Positions 18,769 through 28,233 of a stretch of 64,000 nt of DNA are shown one piece after another. Source of the DNA: Caulobacter sp. Root343 (GTDB lineage Bacteria; Pseudomonadota; Alphaproteobacteria; Caulobacterales; Caulobacteraceae); assembly GCF_001425745.1 (NCBI RefSeq), contig NZ_LMDF01000007.1:310899-374898 (forward strand), read 5' to 3'. Position 1 is the first letter of the stretch. The number at the start of each line of letters is the position of its first letter. The position numbers and the translations under genes were made by a program. The notes beneath the pieces are model-generated. The model was not told the origin of the DNA. It saw only the letters and a list, made by a program, of their open reading frames with translations, and made no database searches.

Positions 18769-20829
18769 ATGCAGACGCTTGTCACCATTCTCGTTTTCGC
18801 GCCGATCATCGCCGCGGCCATCGCCGGCCTGTTCGGCCGCCGCATTGGCGACGTGGCCTCGCAGTCGGTCACCACCGGCGCGCTGCTCCTGGCTTGCGGC
18901 CTGTCTTGGTATACGTTCAGCCAGTGGACCTGGGGGCACATGGAGGCCTTCACCGTCCACCTGCTGCCGTTCATCCACATCGGCGACTTCCAGGCCAACT
19001 GGTCGATCCGCATCGACGCCCTGTCGGCGACCATGCTGATCGTGGTCACGACGGTCTCGGCCCTCGTGCACGTCTATTCCTGGGGCTACATGGCCGAGGA
19101 CGACAGCAAGCCGCGCTTTTTCGCGTACCTGTCGCTGTTCACCTTCGCCATGCTGTCGCTGGTCACGGCCGCTGACTTCATGCAGCTGTTCTTCGGCTGG
19201 GAAGGCGTGGGCCTGGCCTCGTATCTGCTGATCGGCTTCTGGTTCAAGAAGCCCTCGGCCAGCGCCGCGGCGATCAAGGCCTTCGTGGTCAACCGGGTCG
19301 GCGACTTCGGGTTCGCCCTCGGCATCATGACCACCTTCTGGGCGTTCGGTTCGATCCAGTTCGCCGAAATCTTCCCGCAGATCGCCGCCAACGCGGGCCG
19401 CACCTGGGCGTTCGCCGGCCACACGTTCCCGCTGATGGACATCGCCTGTTTCCTGCTGTTCATCGGCGCGATGGGCAAGTCGGCCCAGTTCTTCCTGCAC
19501 ACCTGGCTGCCGGACGCCATGGAAGGCCCGACCCCGGTCTCGGCCCTGATCCACGCGGCCACCATGGTCACCGCCGGCGTCTACATGTTGTGCCTTCTGT
19601 CGCCGATGTTCGAATACGCCCCGGTGGCCAAGAACATCGTCACGGTGATCGGCGCGGTGACGGCCCTGTTCGCCGCCACGGTCGGCCTGACTCAGAACGA
19701 CATCAAGCGGGTGATCGCCTATTCGACCTGTTCGCAGCTGGGCTACATGTTCTTCGCGGCCGGCGTCGGCGCCTATCAGGCGGCGATGTTCCACCTGTTC
19801 ACCCACGCCTTCTTCAAGGCGCTGCTGTTCCTGGGAGCCGGTTCGGTGATCCACGGCATGCACCACGAGCAGGACATGCGCCGCTACGGCGCCCTGGCCA
19901 AGCTGCTGCCGGTGACCTTCATCGCCATGACCATCGGCACGATCGCCATCACGGGCCTCGGCTTCCCGCCGCTGCACCTGGGCTTCGCCGGCTTCTACTC
20001 GAAGGACACCATCATCGAAGCGGCCTTCGCGGCTGGTGGGCACAATTCGATCGCCATGTTCGCCTGGGTGATCGGCGTGCTGGTGGCCGGCCTGACCTCG
20101 TTCTACTCGTGGCGCCTGGCTTTCTTCACCTTCAACGGTCACGCGCGCTGGGGTCATGACGACCACCATGCGCACGATGCTCATGGCCACGACGCTCACG
20201 GCGCGGCGCATGAGACGCACGACGAGCCGCTACCCGACGACGATCACGGCCACGGCCACGACCACAAGCCGCACGAAAGCCCGTGGGTGATGCTGGTCCC
20301 GCTGATCGTGCTGTCGATCGGCGCGGTCGCCGCCGGCTTCGTGTTCGTCGACTACTTCGTCGGCCACCACCAGGAAGAGTTCTGGCGCGGCGCGATCTAC
20401 AACGCCCCGACCAACCACGTGCTCCACCAGGCGCACGAGGTGGCCGAGTGGGTGAAGTGGAGCCCGCTGATCGCCTCGATCATCGGCCTGTTCGCCGCCT
20501 TCTACGTCTACATCCTGAAGGAAGGCTTGGGCGCCAAGCTCGCCGCCCGTCAGGGGCCGCTGTACGTCTTCTTCTACAACAAGTGGTTCTTCGACGAGCT
20601 GTACGACGCCACGTTCGTGCGTCTGGCCAAGTTCTTCGGCGACCTGTTCTGGAAGGGCGGCGACCAGAAGATCATCGACGGCCTGGGGCCGGATGGCGTC
20701 AGCGCGGTCTCGTATGAGGTCGGTAAGCGCACCGGCAAGCTTCAGACCGGTTATCTCTACCACTACGCGTTTGTCATGCTGCTCGGCGTCGCCGGCCTGC
20801 TGACCTTCGCCCTGTACGCATTCCGTTGA
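18769..20829 (+). CDS. nuoL: NADH-quinone oxidoreductase subunit L, with His-rich insertion
   Basis: NuoL is the distal antiporter-like pump subunit with the long lateral helix. The 686-residue product has the usual core: [19 protein letters not shown], the [20 protein letters not shown] lysine/histidine channel region and the C-terminal amphipathic helix. Between transmembrane helices at about residues 457-503 it carries a loop very rich in His and Asp (for example [16 protein letters not shown] and [10 protein letters not shown]). Such a loop is not part of the core fold and resembles metal-binding His-rich segments. The next gene starts 14 bp after its stop. Confidence 0.97.
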   Translation: MQTLVTILVFAPIIAAAIAGLFGRRIGDVASQSVTTGALLLACGLSWYTFSQWTWGHMEAFTVHLLPFIHIGDFQANWSIRIDALSATMLIVVTTVSALVHVYSWGYMAEDDSKPRFFAYLSLFTFAMLSLVTAADFMQLFFGWEGVGLASYLLIGFWFKKPSASAAAIKAFVVNRVGDFGFALGIMTTFWAFGSIQFAEIFPQIAANAGRTWAFAGHTFPLMDIACFLLFIGAMGKSAQFFLHTWLPDAMEGPTPVSALIHAATMVTAGVYMLCLLSPMFEYAPVAKNIVTVIGAVTALFAATVGLTQNDIKRVIAYSTCSQLGYMFFAAGVGAYQAAMFHLFTHAFFKALLFLGAGSVIHGMHHEQDMRRYGALAKLLPVTFIAMTIGTIAITGLGFPPLHLGFAGFYSKDTIIEAAFAAGGHNSIAMFAWVIGVLVAGLTSFYSWRLAFFTFNGHARWGHDDHHAHDAHGHDAHGAAHETHDEPLPDDDHGHGHDHKPHESPWVMLVPLIVLSIGAVAAGFVFVDYFVGHHQEEFWRGAIYNAPTNHVLHQAHEVAEWVKWSPLIASIIGLFAAFYVYILKEGLGAKLAARQGPLYVFFYNKWFFDELYDATFVRLAKFFGDLFWKGGDQKIIDGLGPDGVSAVSYEVGKRTGKLQTGYLYHYAFVMLLGVAGLLTFALYAFR

Positions 20830-20843
20830 GGGGGACGGAGCTA

Positions 20844-22328
20844 ATGAGCGGCCTTCTCAGCCTCACGACCTTCGCGCCCCTGGTGGGCGTCGCGGTGATC
20901 CTCGCCGCGCGCGCCCTGCACGGCGCGGGGGACAAGACCGACACCCTGGCCAAGTGGATCGCCCTGGCGACCACCCTGGTCACCTTCGGACTGTCGATCG
21001 TTCTCACCGTCCAGTTCGACCCGAAGAACCCCGGCTTCCAGTTCGTGGAAGACGTCGCCTGGTTCGCCGGCCTGCACTACCGCATGGGCATCGACGGCAT
21101 CTCGGTGCTGTTCGTCCTGTTGACCGCGTTCCTGCTGCCGATCTGCATCGTGGCCAGCTGGAAGTCGGTCGAGAAGCGCGTCGTCGAATACCTGATCGCC
21201 TTCCTGATCCTGGAAACCCTGGTGATCGGCGTGTTCTGCGCGCTGGACCTGATCCTGTTCTACCTCTTCTTCGAGGGCGGCCTGGTTCCGATGTTCCTGA
21301 TCATCGGCATCTGGGGCGGCAAGCGCCGGGTCTACGCGGCCTATAAGTTCTTCCTCTACACGCTGCTCGGCTCGGTGCTGATGCTGGCCGCCATCCTGGC
21401 CATGATCGGCATCGCCCACACCTCGTCGATCCCGGACCTGATGACCTTCAAGTTCGCGCCGTGGCTGCAGACCTGGCTGTGGCTGGCCTTCTTCGCCAGC
21501 TTCGCGGTGAAGATGCCGATGTGGCCGGTGCACACCTGGTTGCCCGACGCCCACGTCGAGGCGCCGACGGCCGGTTCGGTCATCCTGGCGGGCATCCTGC
21601 TGAAGATGGGCGGCTACGGCTTCATGCGCTTCAGCCTGCCGATGTTCCCGAACGCCTCGGAGCTGTTCCAGCCGCTGGTGTTCGCGATGTCGGCCATCGC
21701 CATCGTCTACACCTCGCTGGTCGCCTTCCGTCAGACCGACATCAAGAAGCTGATCGCCTATTCGTCGGTCGCCCACATGGGCTTCGTGACCATGGGGATC
21801 TTCTCGGGCAACGCGGCGGGCGAGCAGGGCGCTCTGTTCCAGATGCTGAGCCACGGGGTGATCTCCGGCGCGCTCTTCCTCTGCGTCGGCGTCGTCTACG
21901 ACCGCATGCACACCCGCGAGATCGCCTTCTACGGCGGCCTGACGAACCGCATGCCGTGGTACGCCGCGACCTTCATGCTGTTCACCATGGGCAATGTCGG
22001 CCTGCCGGGCACCTCGGGCTTCGTCGGGGAAATCCTGACCATGACCGGCGCCTACAAGGCCTCGACCTGGACCGCGATCGTCGCCGCCTCGGGCGTGATC
22101 CTGTCGGCCATGTACGCCCTGACCCTGTACCGCCGCGTGATGTTCGGCGAGATCACCAACCCGCAACTGGCCACGATCACCGATCTGGACAAGCGCGAGA
22201 TCCTGATCTTCGCCCCGCTGATCATCTCGACCCTGGTGCTCGGCATCTATCCGAATTTCGTGTTCAACCTGACCGCGACGTCCGTCGACGCGCTCGTCGG
22301 CGCCTGGCGCGCCGCCGTGGGCGGGTGA
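20844..22328 (+). CDS. nuoM: NADH-quinone oxidoreductase subunit M
   Basis: NuoM (ND4 homologue) is the second antiporter-like proton pump subunit. The 494-residue product has about 14 membrane helices, with [20 protein letters not shown] carrying the key glutamate. [20 protein letters not shown] and the [13 protein letters not shown] segment are also conserved. I chose ATG 20844, which has GAGGGGGACGGAG upstream; an in-frame TTG at 20826 overlaps the nuoL stop and is less likely. nuoN follows 7 bp later. Confidence 0.97.
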   Translation: MSGLLSLTTFAPLVGVAVILAARALHGAGDKTDTLAKWIALATTLVTFGLSIVLTVQFDPKNPGFQFVEDVAWFAGLHYRMGIDGISVLFVLLTAFLLPICIVASWKSVEKRVVEYLIAFLILETLVIGVFCALDLILFYLFFEGGLVPMFLIIGIWGGKRRVYAAYKFFLYTLLGSVLMLAAILAMIGIAHTSSIPDLMTFKFAPWLQTWLWLAFFASFAVKMPMWPVHTWLPDAHVEAPTAGSVILAGILLKMGGYGFMRFSLPMFPNASELFQPLVFAMSAIAIVYTSLVAFRQTDIKKLIAYSSVAHMGFVTMGIFSGNAAGEQGALFQMLSHGVISGALFLCVGVVYDRMHTREIAFYGGLTNRMPWYAATFMLFTMGNVGLPGTSGFVGEILTMTGAYKASTWTAIVAASGVILSAMYALTLYRRVMFGEITNPQLATITDLDKREILIFAPLIISTLVLGIYPNFVFNLTATSVDALVGAWRAAVGG

Positions 22329-22335
22329 GGAGCCT

Positions 22336-23781
22336 ATGACCTTTTCCGCCAACTTCTCGCTCGTCCTGCCTGAGATCGTCCTGGCGATCGCGGCGCTGGT
22401 TCTGCTGGTGGCCGGCGCCTTCCGGGGCAAGGTGGGGGCCATCTTCACCCTCGCCGCCGTCGCCTCTCTGGTCGCGGCCGCCGCCACGGCGGTGCTGGGT
22501 CCGCACGGCCACGCCTTCAACGGGGTCTACGCGGCCGACGCCGCGGCGACCTACGCCAAGGTGGCCATCTATCTGTCGAGCGCCATCGCCGTGGTGCTGG
22601 GCGACCGCTGGCTGGCCCAGCGCGGCGACCAGAAGTTCGAATATGCCGTCCTGGTGATCCTGGCCGCGCTCGGCATGGGCGTCACCGCCTCGGCCGGCGA
22701 CCTGATCAGCCTCTATGTCGGCGTCGAGCTGCAGTCGCTGGCCCTGTACGTCCTGGCCGCCATGCGCCGCGACGACGCCAAGTCGTCGGAAGCGGGCCTG
22801 AAGTACTTCGTGCTGGGCGCGCTCTCGTCGGGCCTGCTGCTGTATGGCAGCTCGCTGATCTACGGCTTCACCGGCTCGACCCACTTCAGCCAGATCGCCC
22901 TGGCGGCCGCCCACGGCGGCTCGCATGGCGTGGGCCTGCTGTTCGGCCTGGTGTTCCTGATCTGCGGCCTGGCGTTCAAGGTCTCGGCCGCGCCGTTCCA
23001 CATGTGGACGCCGGACGTGTATGAAGGCGCCCCGACCCCGGTCGTCGGCTTCTTCGCCGCCGCGCCGAAGCTGGCCGCCATGATGATGTTCGCCCGCGTG
23101 CTTGGCGACGCCTTCCCCGGCTCGGTCGACAAGTGGCGCCAGATCCTGGTGATCGCGGCCCTGCTGTCGGTCTTCGTCGGCGCGTTCGCCGGCCTGGCTC
23201 AGACCAATCTGAAGCGCCTGTGGGCCTATTCCTCGATCGCCAATGTCGGCTATGCCCTGCTGGGCGTCGCGGCGGGCGGCGAGGTCGGCCTGCAGTCGAT
23301 GCTGGTCTTCATGACCCTCTACATGGTCGACGTCACCGGCTTCTTCGCCTGCCTGCAGGCGCTGAACCGCGACGGCAAGCCCATGGAGACCATCGAGGAC
23401 ATGGCCGGTCTGATCAAGGAACGGCCGGGTATCGCAGTGGCCATGACGGCGTTCTCGCTGTCGGCCCTGGGTCTGCCACCGTTCTCCGGCTTCTGGTCGA
23501 AGTTCTACGTCTTCAAGGCCGCCATCGGCACGGGCGACGTGATGATGCAGTGGGCCGCCGTGCTCGGCCTGGTCGGCAGCGTGGTCGCGGCCTTCTATTA
23601 TCTGCGCCTGATCAAGGCCATCTGGTTCGACGCCTCGACCGGTTCGGTCGACGCCCCGTCGCCGTCGGCCCGCGCCGTCGGCTTCGCGGCCGCGATCTTC
23701 TCGTTCCCGATCGTACTGGTGGCCCTGATCTGGATCGATCCCGCCGCCAAGGCCGCCGCGGCGGCCTTTGGTCACGCGTGA
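22336..23781 (+). CDS. nuoN: NADH-quinone oxidoreductase subunit N
   Basis: NuoN (ND2 homologue) is the third antiporter-like subunit. The 481-residue product has about 14 helices. It carries SLYVGVELQSLALYVLAAMR with the pump glutamate, FKVSAAPFHMWTPDVYEGAP with the lysine-containing half-channel, and LPPFSGFWSKFYVFKAAIG near the end. It closes the nuo operon. birA starts 1 bp after its stop, so downstream genes are probably read from the same transcript. Confidence 0.97.
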   Translation: MTFSANFSLVLPEIVLAIAALVLLVAGAFRGKVGAIFTLAAVASLVAAAATAVLGPHGHAFNGVYAADAAATYAKVAIYLSSAIAVVLGDRWLAQRGDQKFEYAVLVILAALGMGVTASAGDLISLYVGVELQSLALYVLAAMRRDDAKSSEAGLKYFVLGALSSGLLLYGSSLIYGFTGSTHFSQIALAAAHGGSHGVGLLFGLVFLICGLAFKVSAAPFHMWTPDVYEGAPTPVVGFFAAAPKLAAMMMFARVLGDAFPGSVDKWRQILVIAALLSVFVGAFAGLAQTNLKRLWAYSSIANVGYALLGVAAGGEVGLQSMLVFMTLYMVDVTGFFACLQALNRDGKPMETIEDMAGLIKERPGIAVAMTAFSLSALGLPPFSGFWSKFYVFKAAIGTGDVMMQWAAVLGLVGSVVAAFYYLRLIKAIWFDASTGSVDAPSPSARAVGFAAAIFSFPIVLVALIWIDPAAKAAAAAFGHA

Positions 23782-23782
23782 C

Positions 23783-24523
23783 GTGACGGGCTTGCCGCCC
23801 GTCGTCGTCCTCGACGAGATCGACTCCACCAATGCCGAGGCCCGACGCCGGGCCGAGGCGGGCGAGGGCGGGCCGCTATGGTTGCTCGGCCTTCGCCAGA
23901 CCGCCGGACGCGGCCGCCGAGGTCGCGCCTGGGAGACCGGCGAGGGCAACCTCGCCGCTACCTTCCTCTTTCGCACCGACAAGCCGCCAGCCGAGGCCGC
24001 CCAGGTCTCGTTCGTCGCTGCCCTGGCGGTGGCCGACATGCTGGCCGGATACGTGCCTGCCTCCCTGGTCAGCCTGAAGTGGCCCAACGACCCGCTGCTG
24101 GGCGGGCTGAAGGTCAGCGGCATTCTGGTCGAGTCCGGCGCGTCGCCGCTGGGCGGCCTCTGGATCGCCGTCGGGATCGGCGTGAACCTGGCGCGCAAGC
24201 CGATCGACGCGGAACGCCCCGCCACCTCCATCGCCACCTATCGTGACAGCCCGCCGCCACACCCGACCGAGGCCATCGAAACCCTGGTCGGGGCGTTCGA
24301 GCGCTGGTCGCGGGTCTGGACGTCGCTGGGCTTTCCCGCCGTCGCCGACGCCTGGACCGCCCGCGCCCACGGCCTGGGCGAACCCTGCACCGCGCGTCTG
24401 GGAACCGAGACGCTCGAGGGCGTGGCCGAGGGCCTCGACGGCGACGGGGCGTTGCGGCTTCGCCTGGATGATGGTCGAGTCCGCCGGATTACCGCCGGCG
24501 ACGTGTTTTTCGGAGGCGCGTGA
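23783..24523 (+). CDS. birA: Biotin-[acetyl-CoA-carboxylase] ligase
   Basis: BirA attaches biotin to the biotin carboxyl carrier protein. The 246-residue product has the catalytic core only: the biotinyl-AMP loop GRGRRGRAW (within [20 protein letters not shown]), the [20 protein letters not shown] segment and a C-terminal SH3-like domain. There is no N-terminal winged-helix domain, so it should not act as a biotin repressor as in E. coli. I chose GTG 23783, 1 bp after nuoN; a TTG at 23768 within nuoN would add five residues. Confidence 0.93.
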   Translation: MTGLPPVVVLDEIDSTNAEARRRAEAGEGGPLWLLGLRQTAGRGRRGRAWETGEGNLAATFLFRTDKPPAEAAQVSFVAALAVADMLAGYVPASLVSLKWPNDPLLGGLKVSGILVESGASPLGGLWIAVGIGVNLARKPIDAERPATSIATYRDSPPPHPTEAIETLVGAFERWSRVWTSLGFPAVADAWTARAHGLGEPCTARLGTETLEGVAEGLDGDGALRLRLDDGRVRRITAGDVFFGGA

Positions 24524-25305
24524 TGCTGCTCGCCATTGAACAGGGCAACACCAACACCATGTTCGCCATTCACGACGGTCAGTCGTGGGTGGCGCAGTGG
24601 CGTTCGGCCACCGAGAGCACCCGCACCGCCGACGAGTACGTGGTCTGGCTCTCGCAGCTCCTGTCGATGCAGGGCCTCGGTTTCCGGGCCATCGACGCGG
24701 TGATCATCTCCAGCGTCGTGCCGCAGTCGATCTTCAACCTGCGCAACCTGTCGCGCCGCTATTTCGGCGTCGAGCCGCTGGTGATCGGCGAGAATGCCAA
24801 TCTCGGCATCGACGTGCGCATCGAAAAGCCGTCCGAAGCCGGCGCCGACCGCCTGGTCAACGCCATCGGGGCGGGGATGGTCTATAAGGGGCCGCTGATC
24901 GTCATCGACAGCGGCACGGCCACGACCTTCGACATCGTCGGGGACGACGGCGCCTTCGAGGGCGGCATCATCGCCCCCGGCATCAATCTTTCCATGCAGG
25001 CCCTGCACGAAGCGGCGGCCAAGCTGCCCCGGATCGCCATCCAGCGGCCCGCCGGTAACAGGATCGTGGGCACCGACACCGTGTCGGCCATGCAGTCTGG
25101 CGTGTTCTGGGGGTATATCTCTCTGATCGAAGGTCTCGTCACGCGCATCAAAGCCGAGCGCGGCGAGCCCATGACCGTCATCGCCACCGGCGGCGTCGCC
25201 TCGCTGTTCGAGGGCGCCACCGAAAGCATCGACCACTTCGACTCCGATCTGACGATCCGGGGTCTCCTCGAAATCTACCGACGAAACACCATTTCCGAGA
25301 CCTGA
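24523..25305 (+). CDS. coaX: Type III pantothenate kinase
   Basis: CoaX phosphorylates pantothenate in the first step of coenzyme A synthesis. The 260-residue product has the ASKHA fold with phosphate-1 motif [15 protein letters not shown] at the N-terminus. In this copy the usual aspartate of DxGNT is replaced by glutamate. The second phosphate motif is [14 protein letters not shown]. It starts in the birA stop (TGATG), and its own stop overlaps rnj in the same way. The birA-coaX pairing is common, linking two acyl-carrier cofactor functions. Confidence 0.95.
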   Translation: MLLAIEQGNTNTMFAIHDGQSWVAQWRSATESTRTADEYVVWLSQLLSMQGLGFRAIDAVIISSVVPQSIFNLRNLSRRYFGVEPLVIGENANLGIDVRIEKPSEAGADRLVNAIGAGMVYKGPLIVIDSGTATTFDIVGDDGAFEGGIIAPGINLSMQALHEAAAKLPRIAIQRPAGNRIVGTDTVSAMQSGVFWGYISLIEGLVTRIKAERGEPMTVIATGGVASLFEGATESIDHFDSDLTIRGLLEIYRRNTISET

Positions 25306-26984
25306 TGAAAAAATCCAAGAGCGACGAACTCGTCTTCCTGCCGTTAGGCGGGTCGAACGAGATCGGCATGAACTTCAACCTGTACGGCTTCGGCCCGGCT
25401 CACGATCGCAAGTGGATCGTGGTCGACCTCGGCGTGACCTTCGGCGATCAGACGACGCCGGGCGTCGAGATCATCCTGCCGGATCCCTCGTATATCGAGC
25501 CGTACGCCAAGGACATCATCGGCATCGTCCTGACCCACGCGCATGAAGACCACCTGGGCGCGGTGCATTGGCTGTGGCCGCGCCTGAAGGCGCCGGTCTA
25601 CGCCACGCCGTTCACCGCCTTCCTGCTGCGCGAGAAGCTGCGCGACGCCGACCTGCTCGACGAGGTCCCGATCACCGAGGTGCCGCTGGGCGGCCGCTTC
25701 AAGCTCGGCCCGTTCGACCTGGAACTGATCACCCTGACGCACTCGATCCCGGAGCCGAACGGCCTGGCGATCAAGACGCCGCTGGGCACCATCCTGCACA
25801 CCGGCGACTGGAAGATCGATCCCGAGCCCCAGCTGGGCGCCCCGACCGACGAGGCCGCCATCCGCCGCCTTGGCGACGAGGGCGTGCTGGCCATGGTCTG
25901 CGACAGCACCAACGTCTTCGTGGAAGGCTCCGCCGGGTCCGAAGCCGACGTACGCGAGGCGCTCGGGAATCTGATCAAAAGCCTGACCGGCAAGATCGCC
26001 GTGGCCTGCTTCGCCTCGAACGTGGCGCGCATGGACACCGTGATCCGCGCCGCCCAGGCCTGCGGCCGCAAGGTCTGCCTGGCCGGCCGCTCGATGCATC
26101 GCATGGCCGCCGCGGCGCGCTCGGTCGGACTGCTGACCGGCATCGAGCCGTTCATCAATGACGACCAGGCCAAGCACCTGCCCGAGAACGAGATCCTGTT
26201 CCTGTGTACGGGCAGCCAGGGCGAGGCCCGCGCGGCCCTGTCGCGGATCGCCGACGGCAGCCATCCGCACGTCAAGCTGGGGTCGGGCGACCACGTGGTC
26301 TTCAGCTCGCGAGTCATTCCGGGCAACGAGATCCCGATCCGCAACCTGCAGAACAAGCTGGCCGACCGCGGCGTGCGCCTGCACACCGAACGTGACACGC
26401 CCGGCATCCACGTCTCGGGCCACCCGTGCCGGGATGAGCTGCGCCAGATGTATTCGTGGGTGCGTCCGCAGATCGCCGTACCGACCCATGGCGAGCGCCG
26501 CCACCTGATCGAGCACGCGGCCTTCGCCAAGGACCTGCAGGTGCCGCACGCCGTCTCGCCGCGCAACGGCGACATGGTGCGCCTGGCGCCGGGCATGCCG
26601 GAGATCATCGACGAAGTGCCCGCCGGCCGTCTCTATGTCGACGGCGGCGTCGTCACGCCCGAGAACGGCGACGCCCTGCGCGAGCGCCGCCACGCGGCGT
26701 TCAACGGCATGCTGGCCGTGTCGATCGTCCTGGATGGCCGAAACAAGATCGTCTCGGGTCCGCAGGTGCGCGGCATCGGCCTGACCGGCGACGAGGAATA
26801 CACCCTCGACGACGCCCTGGACGACCTCGCCGAAGAAGCCGAGACCGCCTACAAAAAGCTCCAGGGCGACGCCCGCGAGCTGGACGACGCAATCGAAAGC
26901 GCCATCTCGCGCGCGGTGAAGAAGGCCGCGTTCCGGATCTGGGAGCGCAAGCCGGTCGTCGAAACGACAGTCCTACGGCTCTGA
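25305..26984 (+). CDS. rnj: Ribonuclease J
   Basis: RNase J is a metallo-beta-lactamase/beta-CASP nuclease with 5' exo- and endonuclease activity in RNA maturation and decay. The 559-residue product has the zinc motif H78-A-H80-E-D82-H83 (in LTHAHEDHLGAVHW) and the HTGDWKIDPEP aspartate region. The beta-CASP domain includes FLCTGSQGEARAALSRIADG and the HVSGHPCRDELRQM motif, and a C-terminal domain follows. It starts inside the coaX stop. A hairpin with a short T tract follows 7 bp after its stop and may end the long nuo-rnj transcript. Confidence 0.95.
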   Translation: MKKSKSDELVFLPLGGSNEIGMNFNLYGFGPAHDRKWIVVDLGVTFGDQTTPGVEIILPDPSYIEPYAKDIIGIVLTHAHEDHLGAVHWLWPRLKAPVYATPFTAFLLREKLRDADLLDEVPITEVPLGGRFKLGPFDLELITLTHSIPEPNGLAIKTPLGTILHTGDWKIDPEPQLGAPTDEAAIRRLGDEGVLAMVCDSTNVFVEGSAGSEADVREALGNLIKSLTGKIAVACFASNVARMDTVIRAAQACGRKVCLAGRSMHRMAAAARSVGLLTGIEPFINDDQAKHLPENEILFLCTGSQGEARAALSRIADGSHPHVKLGSGDHVVFSSRVIPGNEIPIRNLQNKLADRGVRLHTERDTPGIHVSGHPCRDELRQMYSWVRPQIAVPTHGERRHLIEHAAFAKDLQVPHAVSPRNGDMVRLAPGMPEIIDEVPAGRLYVDGGVVTPENGDALRERRHAAFNGMLAVSIVLDGRNKIVSGPQVRGIGLTGDEEYTLDDALDDLAEEAETAYKKLQGDARELDDAIESAISRAVKKAAFRIWERKPVVETTVLRL

Positions 26985-26990
26985 TCACCA

Positions 26991-27028
26991 CGGGCGGCCA
27001 CCGAAATACCGTGGTCGCCCGTATCTTT
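26991..27028 (+). terminator. Probable terminator after rnj
   Basis: An 11-bp stem (26991-27001 with 27011-27021, one G-T pair) has a 9-nt loop and is followed by TATCTTT. The weak T tract leaves room for read-through into mce. Confidence 0.6.
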
Positions 27029-27094
27029 CCGCAATGCAGCACTGGTGCTAGGCCAATCGCCAACAACCAGAAAAGCAGCGGGAGTTCTTGAAGG

Positions 27095-27514
27095 ATGATC
27101 GGCAAGCTCAACCACGTCGGGGTCGCCACGCCCTCGATCGACGACTCGGTGAAGATGTATCGCGACCTGCTGGGCGCCACCTCGGTGACCGAGAAGTGGG
27201 CGATGCCGGAGCAGGGGGTCTGGGTGTGCTTCGTCAACCTACCCAACAGCCAGATCGAACTGATCGAGCCCTATGGCGAGAACTCGCCGATCCACGGCTT
27301 CCTGGCCAAGAACCCCAAGGGCGGCCAGCACCACATCTGCTTCGAGGTCGAGAACATCTACGAGGCCCGCGATGACCTTGTCGCCAAGGGCGCGACGGTG
27401 CTGGGCGAGCCCCGTATCGGCGCCCACGGCACGCTGATCATCTTCGTTCACCCCAAGGATATGGGCGGCCTGCTGGTCGAGCTCATGGAAACGCCGAAGG
27501 ACGCGCATCACTGA
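27095..27514 (+). CDS. mce: Methylmalonyl-CoA epimerase
   Basis: The enzyme interconverts (S)- and (R)-methylmalonyl-CoA in propionyl-CoA breakdown. The 139-residue product is a vicinal-oxygen-chelate protein. It shows the metal-ligand pattern: LNHVGVATPSI (first His), QHHICFEVENI (second His) and GGLLVELMETP (Glu). The ATG at 27095 follows GAAGG. It overlaps the DUF1467 gene by a single base (TGATG). A hairpin before it separates it from rnj, so it may have its own promoter in the 110-bp gap, though I could not pick one out. Confidence 0.93.
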   Translation: MIGKLNHVGVATPSIDDSVKMYRDLLGATSVTEKWAMPEQGVWVCFVNLPNSQIELIEPYGENSPIHGFLAKNPKGGQHHICFEVENIYEARDDLVAKGATVLGEPRIGAHGTLIIFVHPKDMGGLLVELMETPKDAHH

Positions 27515-27774
27515 TGAGCCCGGTCACCTGGTTCGCGATCTACCTGACCATCTGGTGGACGGTGCTGTTCGCCGTGTTGCCGCTGGGGTCGCGCAGCTTC
27601 CACGAGGCCGGGATCACGCCGCCGCCGGGCGCGGACCCCGGTGCGCCGGTCAATCCGAACCTGAAGCGCAAGTTCATCACCACGACCTGGGTCTCGGCCA
27701 TCGTGTTCACGGTGTTCTTCGTGGTGTTCCACTTCCATCTGGTGAGGTTGCCCGACCTGCCCATGGGCGCCTGA
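27514..27774 (+). CDS. DUF1467 family small membrane protein
   Basis: The 86-residue product has two membrane helices, about residues 4-24 (VTWFAIYLTIWWTVLFAVLP) and 56-76 (TTTWVSAIVFTVFFVVFHFH). They are separated by a Pro-rich loop (GITPPPGADPGAPVNPN). This pattern, and its place just after mce, is typical of the alphaproteobacterial DUF1467 family of unknown function, often found between mce and proS. The ATG shares a base with the mce stop. A 459-bp structured intergenic region follows. Confidence 0.85.
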   Translation: MSPVTWFAIYLTIWWTVLFAVLPLGSRSFHEAGITPPPGADPGAPVNPNLKRKFITTTWVSAIVFTVFFVVFHFHLVRLPDLPMGA

Positions 27775-27783
27775 CGCCCGGAT

Positions 27784-27839
27784 GCCCAAGCCTTGGGCGC
27801 GGGGCGAGCGATTTGCCCCCGATCGCCCAAGCCTTGGGC
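27784..27839. repeat. Two identical 15-bp palindromes
   Basis: GCCCAAGCCTTGGGC occurs at 27784-27798 and again at 27825-27839. Each is a near-perfect palindrome (only the central base unpaired), with 26 bp between them. The first lies 9 bp after the DUF1467 stop. They could be operator half-sites or RNA hairpins; no T tract follows either. Confidence 0.7.
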
Positions 27840-28002
27840 GAAGCGCCTCATTGTCAGCGCTTCCCCCGGATGGTCGTGCCCCAACACGTGTTCGGTCGGT
27901 AAGGTGACTTCAGGAGATCGGCCTGGCCGATCTCGCTCTGTGGCGTCTTCCCCGACGATGACTTGAAAGGCCGCGCGGCGATCCGCGCGGCCTCTCTTTT
28001 TT
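27840..28002 (+). ncRNA. Candidate small RNA or structured leader between DUF1467 and proS
   Basis: No protein is visible here, but the sequence can fold in several consecutive ways. There is a perfect 7-bp hairpin GAAGCGC/GCGCTTC (27840-27863). Its loop can pair with 27954-27961 (TCATTGTC at 27848-27855 with GACGATGA, one G-U). A perfect 10-bp inverted repeat GAGATCGGCC/GGCCGATCTC lies at 27914-27934. A strong intrinsic terminator ends it at 27968-28002. This is the shape of a roughly 160-nt RNA gene or a terminated leader. I could not identify a promoter or assign an RNA family; 6S RNA and others remain untested. Confidence 0.35.
27968..28002 (+). terminator. Strong Rho-independent terminator before proS
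   Basis: The 11-bp perfect stem AGGCCGCGCGG/CCGCGCGGCCT (27968-27978 with 27983-27993) has a 4-nt loop and is followed by CTC and a run of six Ts. It is 193 bp after the DUF1467 stop, so what it terminates is unclear: the mce unit or a separate RNA. Confidence 0.85.
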
Positions 28003-28045
28003 CCACAACGGAGCCTTACTTCTTTCCACAACGGAGCCTTACTTC
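28000..28045 (+). repeat. Perfect 23-bp tandem duplication
   Basis: The unit TTTCCACAACGGAGCCTTAC plus TTC occurs twice in direct tandem, at 28000-28022 and 28023-28045, without a mismatch. It begins inside the T tract of the terminator. Confidence 0.95.
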
Positions 28046-28115
28046 CGCCCGAAGCGCGACAGCAAAGATGGTGGCCAGTTTCTGCGGTTGTCGCGCGTCG
28101 ATTCCTTGGTGAGAC

Positions 28116-28162
28116 GAGCCCGCTAGTCCAGTTCGGATCAAAGATCTGAACTGGGCGGGCTC
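28116..28162 (+). promoter_or_regulatory. Long hairpin in the proS 5' region
   Basis: An 8-bp lower stem (28116-28123 with 28155-28162) and a 12-bp upper stem (28128-28139 with 28143-28154, one G-T) are joined by a 4-nt bulge on the 5' side (TAGT). They close on an AAA loop. A second perfect 8-bp inverted repeat, GCGCGACA/TGTCGCGC, lies just upstream (28054-28061 with 28089-28096). With proS starting at 28234, both could form in a proS leader. No T tract follows. Confidence 0.5.
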
Positions 28163-28233
28163 TACCGCGTTGCCAAGCTGTCGGACGAGAGGCTATCTCA
28201 GGCCTCCTTGAATTCCCCGGAGTTTCCACGCGC

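Noticed and set aside
27840-28002. Firm identification of the proS-upstream RNA as 6S RNA
   Set aside because: I could not reproduce the 6S long-hairpin and central-bubble structure convincingly, so it stays an unassigned candidate.
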